The position numbers were made by a program, and so were the translations under genes. The notes under the pieces were generated by a model. It was not told the DNA's origin. It was given only the letters and a program-made list of their open reading frames with translations, and made no database searches. Below, piece after piece: positions 1 to 10,732 of a stretch of DNA of 64,000 nt. Within the stretch, counting starts at the first letter, position 1. Every line of letters starts with the position of its first letter. The DNA comes from Zea mays (Eukaryota > Streptophyta > Magnoliopsida > Poales > Poaceae). The DNA lies in contig NC_050096.1 in the NCBI RefSeq assembly GCF_902167145.1, forward strand, positions 181,137,825-181,201,824, in the 5' to 3' direction.

Positions 1-1
1 T

Positions 2-1594
2 AATATCGCTGAGTATGAAGCTCTACTCTTGGGTCTTCGGAAGTTAAAGGCAATGGGAATCAGAAGGGCCATTCTTAAAATTGACTCCCAAGTTATTTCT
101 GGTCATATTGACAAGAGCTATAAAGCAAGAGACCCAAAGCTTGAAAAATATTAAGATACAGTCCGAAGGATTGAGGCTTCTTTCGAAGGATTCTCTGTCA
201 AAAATATTCCTCGTGGAGAGAATGAATGCGCTGATCTATTGGCCAAGTCAGCAGCACAGGGGCTGCCTTTACCTTCGGAAGTATTTTTTAAAACAATAAA
301 AGCACCTTCGGTCGAGCTTCTTGAAAGAGCGGTTCTTAACATATCCCCTGTCTATAGTGAAGATTGGAGAACTGAAATCATCTCTTTCCTTCAGGGCAAT
401 TTTCTTTTAGATGACGAAGCTTATAACAGGAGGATAGAAGCAAGAGCTCGACCGTATGTCATAATAGAAGGGGAACTATACAAGCGAGGGGTCTGTTCCC
501 CGTTGCTCAAATGTTTATCCAGATCTGAAGGCATAGAATTGATGAAGGAAATACACGCAGGCCTGTGTTGATCTCACATTGGATCTAGGTTTTTGCTTGG
601 GAAAGTATTTCGTCAAGGATTTTATTGGCCAAAAGCAGCTTCGGATGCAGCGGATTTAGTCCAAAAGTGCGAAGGTTGTCAGAAATGTGCAAGAGATCAA
701 AAACAACCTTCGTCTTTAACTCAATTAATACAACCCACTTGGCCGTTGCAAAGGTGGGGCCTTGATTTGCTAGGCCCATTACTACCAGCACAGGGGAACT
801 TAAGATATGTGGTAGTGGCAGTGGAATATTTTTCCAAATGGATTGAGGCAAAGCCCTTAGCCACAATAACTTCATTTAATATTCAAAAGTTTTTCTGGCA
901 AAACATTGTTTGTTGCTTCGGAGTGCCGAAGGCCATTACTGTGGACAATGGGACACAGTTTGATTCTGAAGCCTTCAGAGAATTTTGTGATCAAATTGGG
1001 ACGAAGATCCATTTTGCATCAGTCCGACACCCAGAGTCAAATGGACTTGTCGAAAGAGCTAATGGGATCATAATGACAGGAATAATGAAGTCAATCTTCA
1101 ATCAGCCCAGGGGAAAGTGGCCAGACGAGTTAATCAAAGTGGTGTGGAGCCATAACACAACCATGTCAAGGTCAACAGGCTTTACACCCTTTAAACTATT
1201 GTTTGGTGACGAAGCAATAATCCCGGAGGAGGCCAAAGCAGGATCAATAAGAACAGTAGCTTCGGCAGAAGGCGAAGACGAAGCTGATTGTTCTATAGAA
1301 AAAGATGCTATAGAAGGGATCAGACTTCAAGCTGTGGAAAACATCAATAAATATCAAGCTGAAACAATAAAATGGCGTGACAGAAAGGTCAAGCTGAAGA
1401 ACATTGAACCAGGACACTTGGTACTTCGAAGAGTAGCCAACCCTGAGACAGTAGGCAAATTACAGCTGAAGTGGGAAGGCCCCTTTTTGGTAGTATCTTC
1501 GTCAAGACCCGGTTCCTACAGATTGAAGGATATGGACGGCAACGACATTCCTAGATCATGGAATGCGGATGAGCTTCGGCGATATTATGTTTAG
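2..1594 (+). pseudogene. pol: Element A pol, C-terminal part: RNase H and integrase
   Basis: One reading frame runs from base 2 to the TAG at 1592-1594. It starts late in RNase H, at the NIAEYEALLLGLRKL stretch, and passes through a linker. The integrase zinc finger follows (HAGLC...SHIG, then CEGCQKC) and then the integrase core, with D in LDLLGPL, D in TVDNGTQF and E in NGLVERANG. It ends in a basic C-terminal tail (KLQLKWEGPF). Integrase would insert the cDNA into nuclear DNA. Two nonsense codons break the frame: TAA at 152-154, and TGA at 569-571 inside the zinc finger. The frame is otherwise open and aligns closely with pol at 36094-40047. It cannot make a full protein as it stands. Confidence 0.88.
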
Positions 1595-1642
1595 CTTGAT
1601 GTAATTTTTTATATTCTTTTTTGTGGCACCCTTTTCCTTTCC

Positions 1643-1657
1643 AAAGGGGGAGAAAGG
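1643..1657 (+). other. Internal purine tract just after pol (element A)
   Basis: The run aaagggggagaaagg lies about 50 bp after the pol stop. The same run, in the matching place, is present in element C at 36027-36041. It resembles a polypurine tract but sits about 4.2 kb from the 3' LTR. It could be a secondary plus-strand primer or a relic of an older 3' end. Function is inferred only. Confidence 0.45.
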
Positions 1658-1792
1658 TTTTTAATGGGGCCACAACATGTAATTTTCCTTATTTCAATTC
1701 TATGAGAGTGATATCCCCCAAAAAAATGTAAATGTAAATGCAAAGGAAAAAAGAAAAGGAAACAGGGAGAAGCTCAAAAGTCGTTCCTAAGG

Positions 1793-1945
1793 GAATGCAG
1801 AGCTTACAGCGAAAAATAAACGCTGATTCCGCTGAAAGTAAAAGGCGAAGAAGCTCCTAAGGGAGGCTTACAGCGAAAAATAAGCGCTGATTCCGCTGAA
1901 AGTAAAAGGCGAAGAAGCTCCTAAGGGAGGCTTACAGCGAAAAGT
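1793..1945 (+). repeat. 64-bp tandem repeat in element A 3' spacer
   Basis: Units begin 'gcttacagcg' at 1802, 1866 and 1930, giving a 64-bp period and about 2.3 copies. They contain 'gctgattccgctgaaagtaa' and 'ggcgaagaagctcc'. The same repeat in element C has an 81-bp period, so here each unit lacks about 17 bp (around 'gtcgttcctaagggaatgca'). The repeat lies between the convergent pol and antisense genes. Confidence 0.85.
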
Positions 1946-2370
1946 CAACGCTGAAGGACTATGATTATGGTTTTTTGAATATGTGTTTTGATATTCATTT
2001 GCACAATACATCTCATCATGTCATTTGCATTCATAAACATGCATTTAGACATATATAGAATCATCATTATACCGCACAAAAAACACAGATGCTTCGGCAA
2101 TGAGGAAAAACTCGAAGGAAAATTTTTATGCTTCGTTGTGTACGAAAAGAAGGGAAGGTGTTTTTCGCCTTCGGCTCAAAAGAGAAGTTTCGTCCACAGC
2201 AAAGCAGATTGTACACAGATAGCAGAAACAAAATATATTACAAGGTATGTACAAATTTACATAAATTGTTCCATAACTATATTACAAAAGTTTCTCCAGA
2301 ATTTTTGCAGGAAAGTATATTGTAAACAACTATCAAGCTTCAGGCTAGGCTTCGTCAAATTTCAGTTTCG

Positions 2371-5300
2371 TCATTCTTCAGCTTCGTCATCCTGCGTATA
2401 TCAAATAGCAGAATAAGAAAGGTGCAAATTTCAAGGAGAAGGTAAAAGTAACAAATATAAGTTTCTTACCGGCTTAAGATGACTTCGAGCTTCATCACCT
2501 GCCATTTTTCGCCCGCCACTTACCCAGATCTGGGTCATGAATCTATTTCCAATGCTTCGGGCTAGGCTTGGGATATCTATCAGATCTGATGCTGACAAGC
2601 TGAAGTTTGGTCTGTTCACAATATTTCCATGCGTGCAGCCAGCCTTCAGAAAAGCAGTAGCTATGCCCCGAGAAGCTACCAGGGCGCAGAAGTCGGCATG
2701 CCCACCAATAACTTCGTCAAGGGCATCAACCTCGCCTTCAATATATTCTAATGTGCTGGGCAGATTTTCAGCTGAAGGTGTAAATTTTGCAGAGCTGGCT
2801 CCGACAGAATGAAACACATCCTTCAGCCGCTGCACGCATCGGCTGCCGAAGCTTAGGCATTTCTCTTGAAGTTCTTTAAAGGATTTCTGCAAATTTGAAT
2901 TTTTATCCATCTCAGTTTTCAGGCTTGCTTCAAGAAATTTCTTTTCTTGCTCAAATTTTTCTGACTGTTGGAGCAGTTCATTCTTTAAGCTGTTATTCTC
3001 AATTTGGACTTCAGCCAAAGAACCCTCCATAGTCTGAATAACAAAATCTTTCTTTTCTAATGCACCCTCGTGCTCTTTAACCATGATTTCAAGGTCCTGG
3101 ATGGTGAAGTCTTTCTTTTTCAGATTAGCTTCGTAATTTTCAACTTTTTCAGCCAAATCTTGGATAACGGTTTTGTTCTTCTGTTCTTCGAGATCTTGTT
3201 GCATTTTTAGAACCTTACTTAATAATATGCTCTGTCGAAACGATCTTCGTTAGAAAACGACCTAAAAAAAATAATAATAATAAAATAACAAAAATATTTG
3301 TTACCTTGAAGTTAGCATAAAGCAAGCTTCCGGCGATATGGTGTCGTTGGTAACGGCAGAGGTCCGCTTCTAGCTCCGGCAGGCCAATATTTTTGCAGAG
3401 AGTTCTAACAATTTTAGCTTCACTGCGGTTTCGAAGGCACCTCAGCTTTCCTTCGTTAACCCCGCCGAATAGTGTAGCCCTTGGCTTATATCTGCAGGCT
3501 ATGGCACATTTTTTAAGCTCTGCTTTTTCAGCGTCTGTCAGTTCTTGCCCAAGCAAATCTTGAAATTCAAAATCTTCTTCCTCCAAAATGTCTTCAGCTT
3601 GTTTTTTCCCCTTTTCAGTAGCCGTGCTCGCCGCGGCCACAACAGATTCTTCCTCAGTCATTTTTAGGAGTATGTTATCAATAACTTCAAGTGTCTCTTC
3701 CAGGTTCGGATCTTCTGTGGCCTCGGTTTCAGCCCCGGCAGCTTCGGCTGTGCCAGTTTCAGCTTTGAAGGTTTCCGCTCTGGTGGCTTCGGCTGCGGCG
3801 CCTTTAGCTTCGGCAGTTTCGGCAGTCTGGTCAATAGCAATTCTTGATGCCGGTGTCGGTGACGGTGTCCCATGAATTACATCTGCTATTTGAATAATCC
3901 TTCGTTTTTTCGGCAGTGCAGGACCTTCTTCTGCCGAAGCTGCCTTGTCCTTCTGAAAAAACTTCGTCAGTTCCAGCACCAACGGACTTAGCTTGACAGA
4001 CAAGGGTTCAGTCATTACCTTCATAATCTCTTCTACTTCAACAGCAGAAGGCGTTGCAGGAGTACCTTCTTCTTGAACCAACGTTTTTGGTTCTGGAGAT
4101 GCAGTTTTCCTCTTTCTTGCAGTGGCCACCTTCGGCTCAGGGTTCAACTCTTCAGGGCTAAGTTTTTCAGAATCTCCCCTTTTCTTTTTGGCTACCTTGG
4201 CGACCTCTTCGTCAGCAGCACTGGCAATTCTTTTTCACTTCGGGCCTCCAGCATCTCCGCTCAGTCGACCATAATCAGCATATTCAAATCCTATAGCATC
4301 AAGCACCCTGTTCAGCCTTCGCTTCGGCCGAGTGCCGAAGGCTGCTGTCATCAGCTGGTCTTCTTTTTTGGAGTAATTTCCAAGAATTTCATTACTCATT
4401 ACTTCGATTGTATCGAGCCATTCTTGGCAGGGTGCTTTAAAATATTTCTTAAACTTATAATAATAGGGTAGTCGGACAAGCTCCCCCTCTTTCTTTTCTC
4501 CTTTAAGCTTCGGCATACTCCACTCCTTCATAGTTGGAAATACTCTGAAGGCCAGAAATTCCTGCACTAAATCTCTAGTGCCAATGTGTTCCGCAATAAT
4601 TTTGAATTCAGCCAGTGCGGTCCAAGTTGGACCTTCTGCTGCCATATTGCATCGGGGTCTGGTTTCTCCGAAGATCAGTTCAAGAGGGCTCTGTACCAGC
4701 TTCTCTTTGTCATCGTCAACTTTGACATAAAACCATTCTGACTTCCAGCCTACCGGCCATTTGCTTCGGTAGCTAATCACAGGAAATTTTGTGGTTTTCC
4801 GATAGGCAAAATTATAACAACCAAAATTTTCATGCAACCCATCCTTTCTGGCCTTAGTCTGGTAATGCAGCTCATGTACTCGACAGAAGCTGTCAGCAAG
4901 CGGCTCCACCGCCTGGCTTCGGAGAGCCCAGATGTAAACGCTAAGCCTGACAATGGCGTTAGGAGTCAGTTGGTGAAAATAGATCCCAAACTTTTGCAGC
5001 ACATCAGAAATCATTCTATTTAAAGGAAATCTCAACCCAGCTTTTAGAAAACTCTTGAAAATAACTATCTCATCCTTTTCTGGCTTCGGGGTAGTTTCCT
5101 CTCCCCCGAAGCGAATCAGCTTCTTCTCATCTTCACTGAAATAGCCCGACTTCACCATTTTGGAAAAATCAGCCTTGGAGATAGTCGACTTTCCGAAGTC
5201 CAAATGGCTAGGCTTGCTCGGTACTGCGATATGGTAATCACCGTCAGAATCAGCTTCCTCAACATCTCCTTGTTCCGCTTCGGCAGCAGCTTGTTTTGTT

Positions 5301-5431
5301 TCGGCAGTGGGGATTCTTTCCGAGGTCACCAATCCGGATCGCTGCATTGCTTCGGAGATAGGAACAGTCTCCGCTCCTTCGGCTTCGTCTCCCTCACGCT
5401 CAACTCTAGCAGTAGAGCGTACTCTGGCCAT
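2371..5431 (-). pseudogene. Antisense three-exon gene of element A (Transposase_28-like protein)
   Basis: Read on the minus strand: exon 1 is 5431-3305 (709 codons), exon 2 is 3231-2470 (254 codons) and exon 3 is 2391-2371 (six codons plus TGA). Intron 1 (3304-3232, 73 bp) runs from AAG|GTAACA to CGACAG|AGC. Intron 2 (2469-2392, 78 bp) runs from CCG|GTAAGA to ACGCAG|GAT. All junctions are phase 0. Residues from about 70 to 330 resemble the plant 'putative gypsy type transposon' domain (Pfam Transposase_28), for example AGLRFPL and HQLTPNAIVRLSVYIW. An Ala/Glu/Thr-rich acidic region, a coiled coil in exon 2 and a conserved C-terminal block follow. The single defect is an in-frame TGA at 4237-4235 (codon 399). 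The start context is aaATGGCC, as in element C. Function is unknown. The gene does not overlap pol and is transcribed towards it. Confidence 0.78.
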
Positions 5432-5627
5432 TTAATTTTGAATTCCTTGAAAGACTTCTTGGGAATTAAATAACCTTTTCTCCCGAAGCTTTTCTTCTGA
5501 CGAAGTAGGCACCAAACTGGAGCTTCGTCTGAATACGAGAGTCAAGCTTCGGCTATGGTTAAAATTTTTGGCAGCAAAACAGTGCAATAGCAATGAATGC
5601 TGTGGTAACTTCACACCTACCTGTCTG

Positions 5628-5635
5628 TTTATATA
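5628..5635 (-). promoter_or_regulatory. TATA box of the antisense gene (element A)
   Basis: On the minus strand this reads tatataaa within 'actatataaacag', about 195 bp before the antisense ATG. The same words are conserved at 32129-32136 in element C. A start site about 30 bp downstream is inferred. Confidence 0.6.
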
Positions 5636-5880
5636 GTGCTGCAGGTAAGAAGGTGAATCGTCAGGATTTTTACACCAGGCAAACAGCTGCTTGCACCCGC
5701 TGCGTGGTGGGCCGCAAAGACCAAAATAGTGAACCTGCATGGTGGGACCGCTACGCGCTCGGAAGCTGTATCGTTTCTCGACAACGAGCTCAGGGAAGGT
5801 GTTTTTCGGACCTTCGGCTTCCTGAAGTCTAAGAGACTTTTTTCATGGATCAAGCTCGTTACGAAAAACGATCTAGCACC

Positions 5881-5893
5881 GTGAAGGGGCTAC
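5881..5893 (+). other. Polypurine tract of element A
   Basis: The bases gtgaaggggctac abut the TG of the 3' LTR at 5894. The matching tract in element C also ends ggggctac before tgttggg. It would prime plus-strand DNA synthesis. Confidence 0.7.
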
Positions 5894-6493
5894 TGTTGGG
5901 ACCATGCTTCGTCGCCGAAGGTCCTGCAGGAAGAAACAGCTTCGGCTGAAGTTGTCTGTACATGATGCCGAAGAGTGCCGTTTATGAAGCTTCGGAATTA
6001 CAAACCGACTTAAAGATAGAATGACCTTTTAGCCCATAAGAGTTTGAGTCGTTGTTGTAAACTTTTATGAGGGGTATGATTGTAATTGCTCACAGGCTGT
6101 GTCCTGTGCCTATAAATAGTAAACAATATTCCTTTACTGTTCACGCATTCCTGTAATTGCAATCACATCACTCGGAAATTATTCTTTGCCAAGGCAGAGG
6201 TATAAACGTACCTAAACATTATATTTGAATATCTTAAGTTTACATAATATGTAAATGATGTTGTTTACTTCTAATTTACTCGTCTTTAATGCTTTATGTC
6301 TCGTGTCATTTTACATTATCTTTGAAAGTCCAATTACGAAGATATAACCTTCGTAATTGTGTCATTATAACCTTCGTCTGAAGTTCATTAAATCCTTGGG
6401 GAAATAATGTTTCAGCGGACGAAGAACATTAATATTTAACATTTTATGTTGCCTTGTTCTTAATTCATAGAATTTGAGAACAAGTCCCCAACA
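5894..6493 (+). repeat. 3' LTR of element A (Grande-like)
   Basis: This 600-bp LTR runs from tgttgggacc to gtccccaaca. It corresponds to the 584-bp LTRs of element C read in the other orientation. A TATA-like tataaata lies at 6111-6118. Host Opie coding sequence resumes at the next base. Confidence 0.88.
6111..6118 (+). promoter_or_regulatory. TATA box in element A LTR
   Basis: tataaata, 217 bp into the LTR, with the same context as the element C LTR TATA boxes. It would drive the genomic RNA in a 5' LTR copy. Confidence 0.55.
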
Positions 6494-7063
6494 GAATGTC
6501 ACCTTGTGGCCGTTAAGCAGATTCTTAGATATTTAGTTGCTACGCGTTGCTTCAGGATCTGGTATCCAAAGGGGTCTACCTTTGACTTGATTGGATATTC
6601 AAACTCTGATTATGCCGGGTGCAAAGTTGATAGGAAGAGTACATCATGGACGTGCCAATTCCTAGGAAGGTCCCTGGTGTCTTGGAGTTCAAAGAAACAA
6701 ACCTCTGTTGCCCTATCCACCGCTGAGGCCGAGTATGTTGCCGCAGGACAGTGTTGCACGCAACTACTTTGGATGAGGCAAACCCTCCGGGACTTTGGCT
6801 ACAATCTGAGCAAAGTCCCACTCCTATGTGACAATGAGAGTGCAATCTGCATGGCGGAGAATCCTGTTGAACACAGCCGCACTAAGCACATAGACATCCG
6901 GCATCACTTTTTGAGGGACCACCAGCAAAAGGGAGATATTGAAGTGTATCATGTTAGCACCGAGAACCAGCTACCCGATATCTTTACCAAGCCTTTAGAT
7001 GAGAAAACCTTTTGCAGGCTGCGTAGTGAGCTCAATGTCTTAGATTCGCGTAACTTGGATTGA
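6494..7063 (+). pseudogene. pol: Opie-like pol, RNase H C-terminal part
   Basis: The frame opens at GAATGTCAC (ECHLVAVK), exactly where element A broke it. It runs to the TGA at 7061-7063. Recognisable Copia RNase H blocks are [50 protein letters not shown] and DIFTKPLD. The acidic catalytic positions in SDYAG, AEAEY and CDNES are present. This segment has no internal stop. Relative to related copies it has substitutions such as ATRCFRIWYP and STSWTCQF. RNase H would degrade the RNA template during reverse transcription. The gene is dead because element A separates it from the rest of pol. Confidence 0.88.
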
Positions 7064-7835
7064 TTTATAGCATACATGTGTTTTATGCTTTTGATCTTGT
7101 TACTTTATGCACTTATGCTTATTTATGGTGTTCAAGTTGTGCAAGGGATCCCCGGACCTCACAAGTCCATGTGTGAATGATGCACATATTTAGGGGGAGA
7201 AGTGCTACAACTTGACCCTTTGAGACTAACTTTTGTGTCTAAGTGTTCTTGCTGTAGTCTCTAAGGTGCATTGAAAGGGAAAGGTGAACTTGGACCATAC
7301 AAAGACTTCCACTGCACTCCGGTGTTAGTGTACTCACCTCCATGTTCATTCTTGTGCTCTTATTGCCTTTTGCTCTTAATTGATAATTTTTGGTGAGGCA
7401 ATGGGGTTAAAGGGCCAGAAATGATCCCGTTTTGGTGCTTAATGCCAAAGGGGGAGAAATTAAGGCCAAAGCAAACGGATCAGCTACCACTTGTGAATTT
7501 TGAAAACAATAGAGTTAGAACTTTTGATTTGTCAAAATACTCTTATTGCAAAATTTGGTCTCTTGTGGGTAGAATTTTGGATTATGGCAAAAGGGGGAGT
7601 TTTTGGTACTTGATCAATCTTTCCATTGGAATATCTCTCTTTGTGCCTAAACAAGTGTGTTTGACTTAGAGATAGGAAAATGAATGTGGTTTGCAAAAAC
7701 AAACCAAGTGGTGGCAAAAGACGATCCAAATATGTCAAATCTTGTCAAAGACAAATTTGTTCTCAATTGCATTGATATTACACTTCTTTTGGTTGCTTTA
7801 GATGTGTTGGCATAAATCACCAAAAAGGGGGAGAT
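7064..7835 (+). other. 3' untranslated region of element B with several purine tracts
   Basis: No gene is visible. The region has purine runs at 7191-7200 (tagggggaga), 7447-7459 (aaagggggagaaa) and 7589-7599 (aaaagggggag), besides the true polypurine tract at its end. Such repeated tracts recur in elements F, G and K. Confidence 0.65.
7822..7835 (+). other. Polypurine tract of element B
   Basis: aaaaagggggagat directly precedes the LTR start tgaaaggg at 7836. The same tract precedes the 3' LTRs of elements F and G. Confidence 0.75.
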
Positions 7836-8089
7836 TGAAAGGGAAATGTGCCTTTGGGAAATTTCTATTATGTTTTGGTGATTAAGTGTCCAACACATTT
7901 AATTGAGTTCTTAAGTGCTAAATGAAGAAAGAAGTGCAAATCAAAGAGAAGGTATGTTTGTAGACTTCGTAGTTGGTTTTTGTATACTAATGAAGCTATC
8001 TAAGTGTTAGAAACAGAGAAAAGAAGAAATGAATTGGACTGCAAAAGTCTGGCTGCCTACAGCCGAAGACTAGCTCGGCTTGGCACACC

Positions 8090-8450
8090 AGACTGTCCGG
8101 TGGTGCACCGGACAGTGTCCGGTGCGCCAGGCTGAACTCCAGTGAACAGGCCACTCTCGGGAGAATTTGGCGGCGTACGACTATAATTCACCGGACTATC
8201 CGGTGGTGCACCGGACTGTCCGGTGAGCCAACGGCCGCCAGCGCAACGGTCGGCCGTGCAATCCGCGGGCGACGCGTGGCCCACGCCAGCTGTCGGCTGG
8301 GGGCACCGGACTGTCTGGTGTGCACCGGACAGTGTCCGGTGCGCCAACTGACTCGGCGCAGCAACAGTTGACTTCGCTAGAAAAGGAAGGAGATCGCGCA
8401 CCGGATAGCTACAGTGACTGTCCGGTGGTGCACCGGACTGTCCGGTGTGC
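8090..8450. repeat. Palindrome array in element B LTR
   Basis: About eight intact or mutated copies of the 17-bp hyphenated palindrome CACCGGAC(A/T)GTCCGGTG lie just upstream of the TATA box. This is the U3 position typical of promoter elements. The same array occurs in the LTRs of F, G and K. A regulatory role is inferred. Confidence 0.75.
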
Positions 8451-8515
8451 CACCCAACAGAAGGCAAGGATAGCCTTCCTTGTTGGCCTCCAACGGCTCC
8501 TAGCTACCTTGGGGC

Positions 8516-8523
8516 TATAAAAG
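8516..8523 (+). promoter_or_regulatory. TATA box in element B LTR
   Basis: tataaaag in 'ggggctataaaagagacccc', directly downstream of the palindrome array. The matching box is present in both LTRs of element F. Confidence 0.65.
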
Positions 8524-9106
8524 AGACCCCTAGGCGCATGGAGGAGTCACCCAAGCACACTTTAAGCATTCCAAGACTTCTAGTCCTCACTTTCACACAA
8601 TCGTTCATCATTCTTGAGATTGGAGCACTTTTTGAGTTGTAAACTCCTTGCGCGTGTTTTGTGTGCTCATCTTCTCACTTGTGTGCGTGTTTGCGGTGTG
8701 GATTTAATTCTAGTGTGCATTGCTCTTCCCAACCTTACTTCGTGTTTTCATTGTGATCTTTGTTGTAAGGGCGAGAGACTCCAACTTGTGGAGATTCCTC
8801 GCAAATGGGAAAAAGGTAAGCAAAGAAAAGCCGTGGTATTCAAGTTGATCATTGGATCACTTGAAAGGGGTTGAGTGCAACCCTCGTCCATTAGGACGCC
8901 ACAACGTGGAAGTAGGCAAGTGTTACTTGGCTGAACCACGGGATAAAATCGCGTGTCTCTTGTGTTGATTACTTTGTGATTGTCTTGGCCACAAGAACTC
9001 GCTTCGCAACTACTTAGTCGCACTAACATTTGTATAACCAAGATTTGTGGCTATTAGTTGTTGAATTTTACAGGATCACCTATTCACCCCCCTCTAGGTG
9101 CTCTCA

Positions 9107-10452
9107 GTCCTCACTGGAATAAAATGGGCTACTTTGGTTAGTCTGTCCACAATTACCCAAATAGAGTCATACCTAGTAGGGGTGCGGGGTAGACCAACGA
9201 TGAAGTCCATACCGATTTCTTCCCACTTCCATTCGGGTATCTTTAACGGCTGAAGCAATCTGGCTGGTCTCTGGTGCTCGGCTTTTACCCTCTAGAAAAC
9301 ATCACATACTGCTACATGCGAGGCTACATCTCTCTTCATGCCATACCACCAATAATTCTGTTTTAGGTCCTAGTACATCTTGGTACTTCCTGGGTGAATG
9401 GAGTAGGCTGAGACGCTGAGTCATGAGCTTCTTTTAGTATGGTCTCGTGGAGACTGTATATCTCAGGAACACATATTTTGTTCTTGAACTAGATTGTGCC
9501 TTGTTTATCTTCTATGAAATCTACACCTCTGCCCTCTACATCAAATCTCAGATTTCTTGAATCTTAGAATCACCAACTTGACCTTTATGTATATCTTGTT
9601 CCAAGGTAGGTTCCACTTCTATAGTAACTCCCTCTGTATGGGAAACTATTCCTAGGTTGAGCCTATCAAACTCCTCTACCAACCTATCGGGTAGCTGGGT
9701 AGCCATAGCTGCATGAGCATGGCCCTTTCGGCTCAAGGCATCTGCAACTAGATTTGCCTTGCCTAGGTGGTAGTGAATCTCCAAGTCATAGTCCTTGGTG
9801 AGTTCCAACAAACGACATTGCCTAAGGTTTAGGTCTTTCTGGGTAAAGATATACTTCAAGCTTTTGTGGCTTGTGTAGATCTGGCACTTTGTTCCCATTA
9901 TATATGTCTCCAAATCTTGAGAGCATGCACTATGGTGGCCAGTTCTAGGTCATGAGTGGGGTAGTTAAGCTCATGTTTCCTCAACTGACGGGATGCGTAG
10001 GCTATGACGTGTCCCTCTTACATAAGAACACACCCCAATCCCTAACGAGATGCATCACAATATATGTCGAATCTTTTTTGTAGATCCGGCATGACTAATA
10101 CTAGGGGTGACATCAACTTCAACCTAAGATAATTGAAACTGTCCTGGCATGCCTGAGTCCACTTAAATTCCTTCCCCTTCTCTAACAGTGAGGTCATTGG
10201 CTTTGCTATTGCGGAGAATTCCTCGATGAAGCATCAGTAATATCCCGTGAGTCCCAAGAAACTCTGGATTTCTGTGACCGACTCAAGTATTTTCCATAGT
10301 TCCATCCCACTATTTCTTTCACTTTGGCTAGATCTACTGTGATTCCTCCATTGGAGATAATATGCCCAAGAAAAGTTATTTCATCCAACCATAACTCACA
10401 TTTACTGAATTTGGCATAGAGCTGGTTATCCCTCAACTTCTGCAATACTAGC
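9107..10452 (-). pseudogene. pol: Element D, left segment: Del/Tekay-type Gypsy pol (RT end, RNase H, integrase)
   Basis: Read on the minus strand from 10452 down, the translation shows the end of reverse transcriptase ([25 protein letters not shown]). RNase H follows ([28 protein letters not shown] at 9548-9913). The integrase zinc-finger region (QNYWWYGMKRDVA) and the start of the core ([27 protein letters not shown]) come last. Several frameshifts and stops separate these pieces. The wording is typical of Del/Tekay chromoviruses. Element B interrupts it at 9107 and Huck E interrupts the RT at 10452; the RT continues at 41860. This is the oldest layer in the nest. Confidence 0.8.
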
Positions 10453-10725
10453 TGTCGGCGTTTCGACCCCGGGGGGTCCCTGGACCGACGAGTAAATTGT
10501 CGCTGCGTGTCCCAGCCCAGATGAGTCGACGCGAGACGTAACACAAGGGGGAAACAGTAAGGGGAAACCGCGGCCTCGTGTTGTCCTGCGCCCAGGGCGG
10601 ATGCGCTTGCAGTAGGGGGTTACAAGCGTTCGCGGGGGAGAGAGAGAGAGTGAGCCTTGTGCGTCAGCCCGTTCTCCCGCGCGGCCACCTTCTTTACGAG
10701 GGCCCTGGACCTTCCTTTTATAGTC

Positions 10726-10732
10726 GTAAGGA
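10726..10732 (-). promoter_or_regulatory. TATA box in element E 3' LTR
   Basis: On the minus strand, tataaaa within 'gactataaaaggaagg'. The same box is at 31078-31072 in the 5' LTR. Confidence 0.6.

Larger units (their letters stand above)
1595..2370. other. Spacer between pol and the antisense gene of element A
   Basis: No gene is visible here. The spacer holds a purine tract at 1643-1657, the short tandem repeat at 1793-1945, and AT-rich DNA into which both the sense pol transcript and the antisense transcript would end. Open frames at 1988-2416 and 2128-2325 have no recognisable domain and no counterpart that I can support in the second copy. Confidence 0.6.
5432..5893. promoter_or_regulatory. 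5' leader and promoter region of the element A antisense gene
   Basis: This non-coding stretch between the antisense ATG and the 3' LTR is similar to 31871-32323 in element C. It holds the antisense TATA box and the polypurine tract for sense-strand DNA synthesis. Overlapping short open frames differ between the two copies, and I do not call them. Confidence 0.6.
1..6493 (+). mobile_element. Element A: Grande-like Ty3/Gypsy retrotransposon, 3' part
   Basis: The window opens inside the RNase H domain of a plus-strand Gypsy pol. It continues through integrase, a 3' spacer with a tandem repeat, an antisense gene, a polypurine tract and a complete 3' LTR ending at 6493. The 5' part lies off the left edge. 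The element interrupts an Opie-like RNase H gene, which resumes in frame at 6494, where the presumed TSD copy is gaatg. The many 'cttcg/cgaag' words, the antisense gene and the tandem repeat match the Tat/Retand group, and I recognise it as Grande-like. The copy at 31287-40675 is the same family in the opposite orientation. Confidence 0.82.
6494..9106 (+). mobile_element. Element B: Opie-like Ty1/Copia retrotransposon, 3' part
   Basis: After element A ends, the C-terminal part of a Copia RNase H resumes in frame. It is followed by a 3' untranslated region, a polypurine tract and a 1271-bp LTR ending ctctca at 9106. The matching 5' part must lie beyond element A, off the left edge. The sequence is close to the Opie-like element at 14994-23908. 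The element is inserted in the integrase core of the older Gypsy element D, which resumes at 9107. Its own TSD cannot be checked because the left side is outside the window. Confidence 0.85.
7836..9106 (+). repeat. 3' LTR of element B (Opie-like)
   Basis: This 1271-bp LTR runs from tgaaagggaaatgtgcc to aggtgctctca. Between about 8090 and 8450 it carries many copies of the palindrome CACCGGACTGTCCGGTG or variants. A TATA box (tataaaag) lies at 8516-8523. Open frames across the palindrome block are by-products of the repeats. Confidence 0.88.

Noticed and set aside
8057..8467. Frames across the palindrome arrays (also 15422-15966, 23088-23652, 43884-44182)
   Set aside because: They translate the CACCGGAC palindromes (TGQSG, HRTVR units) within LTRs.
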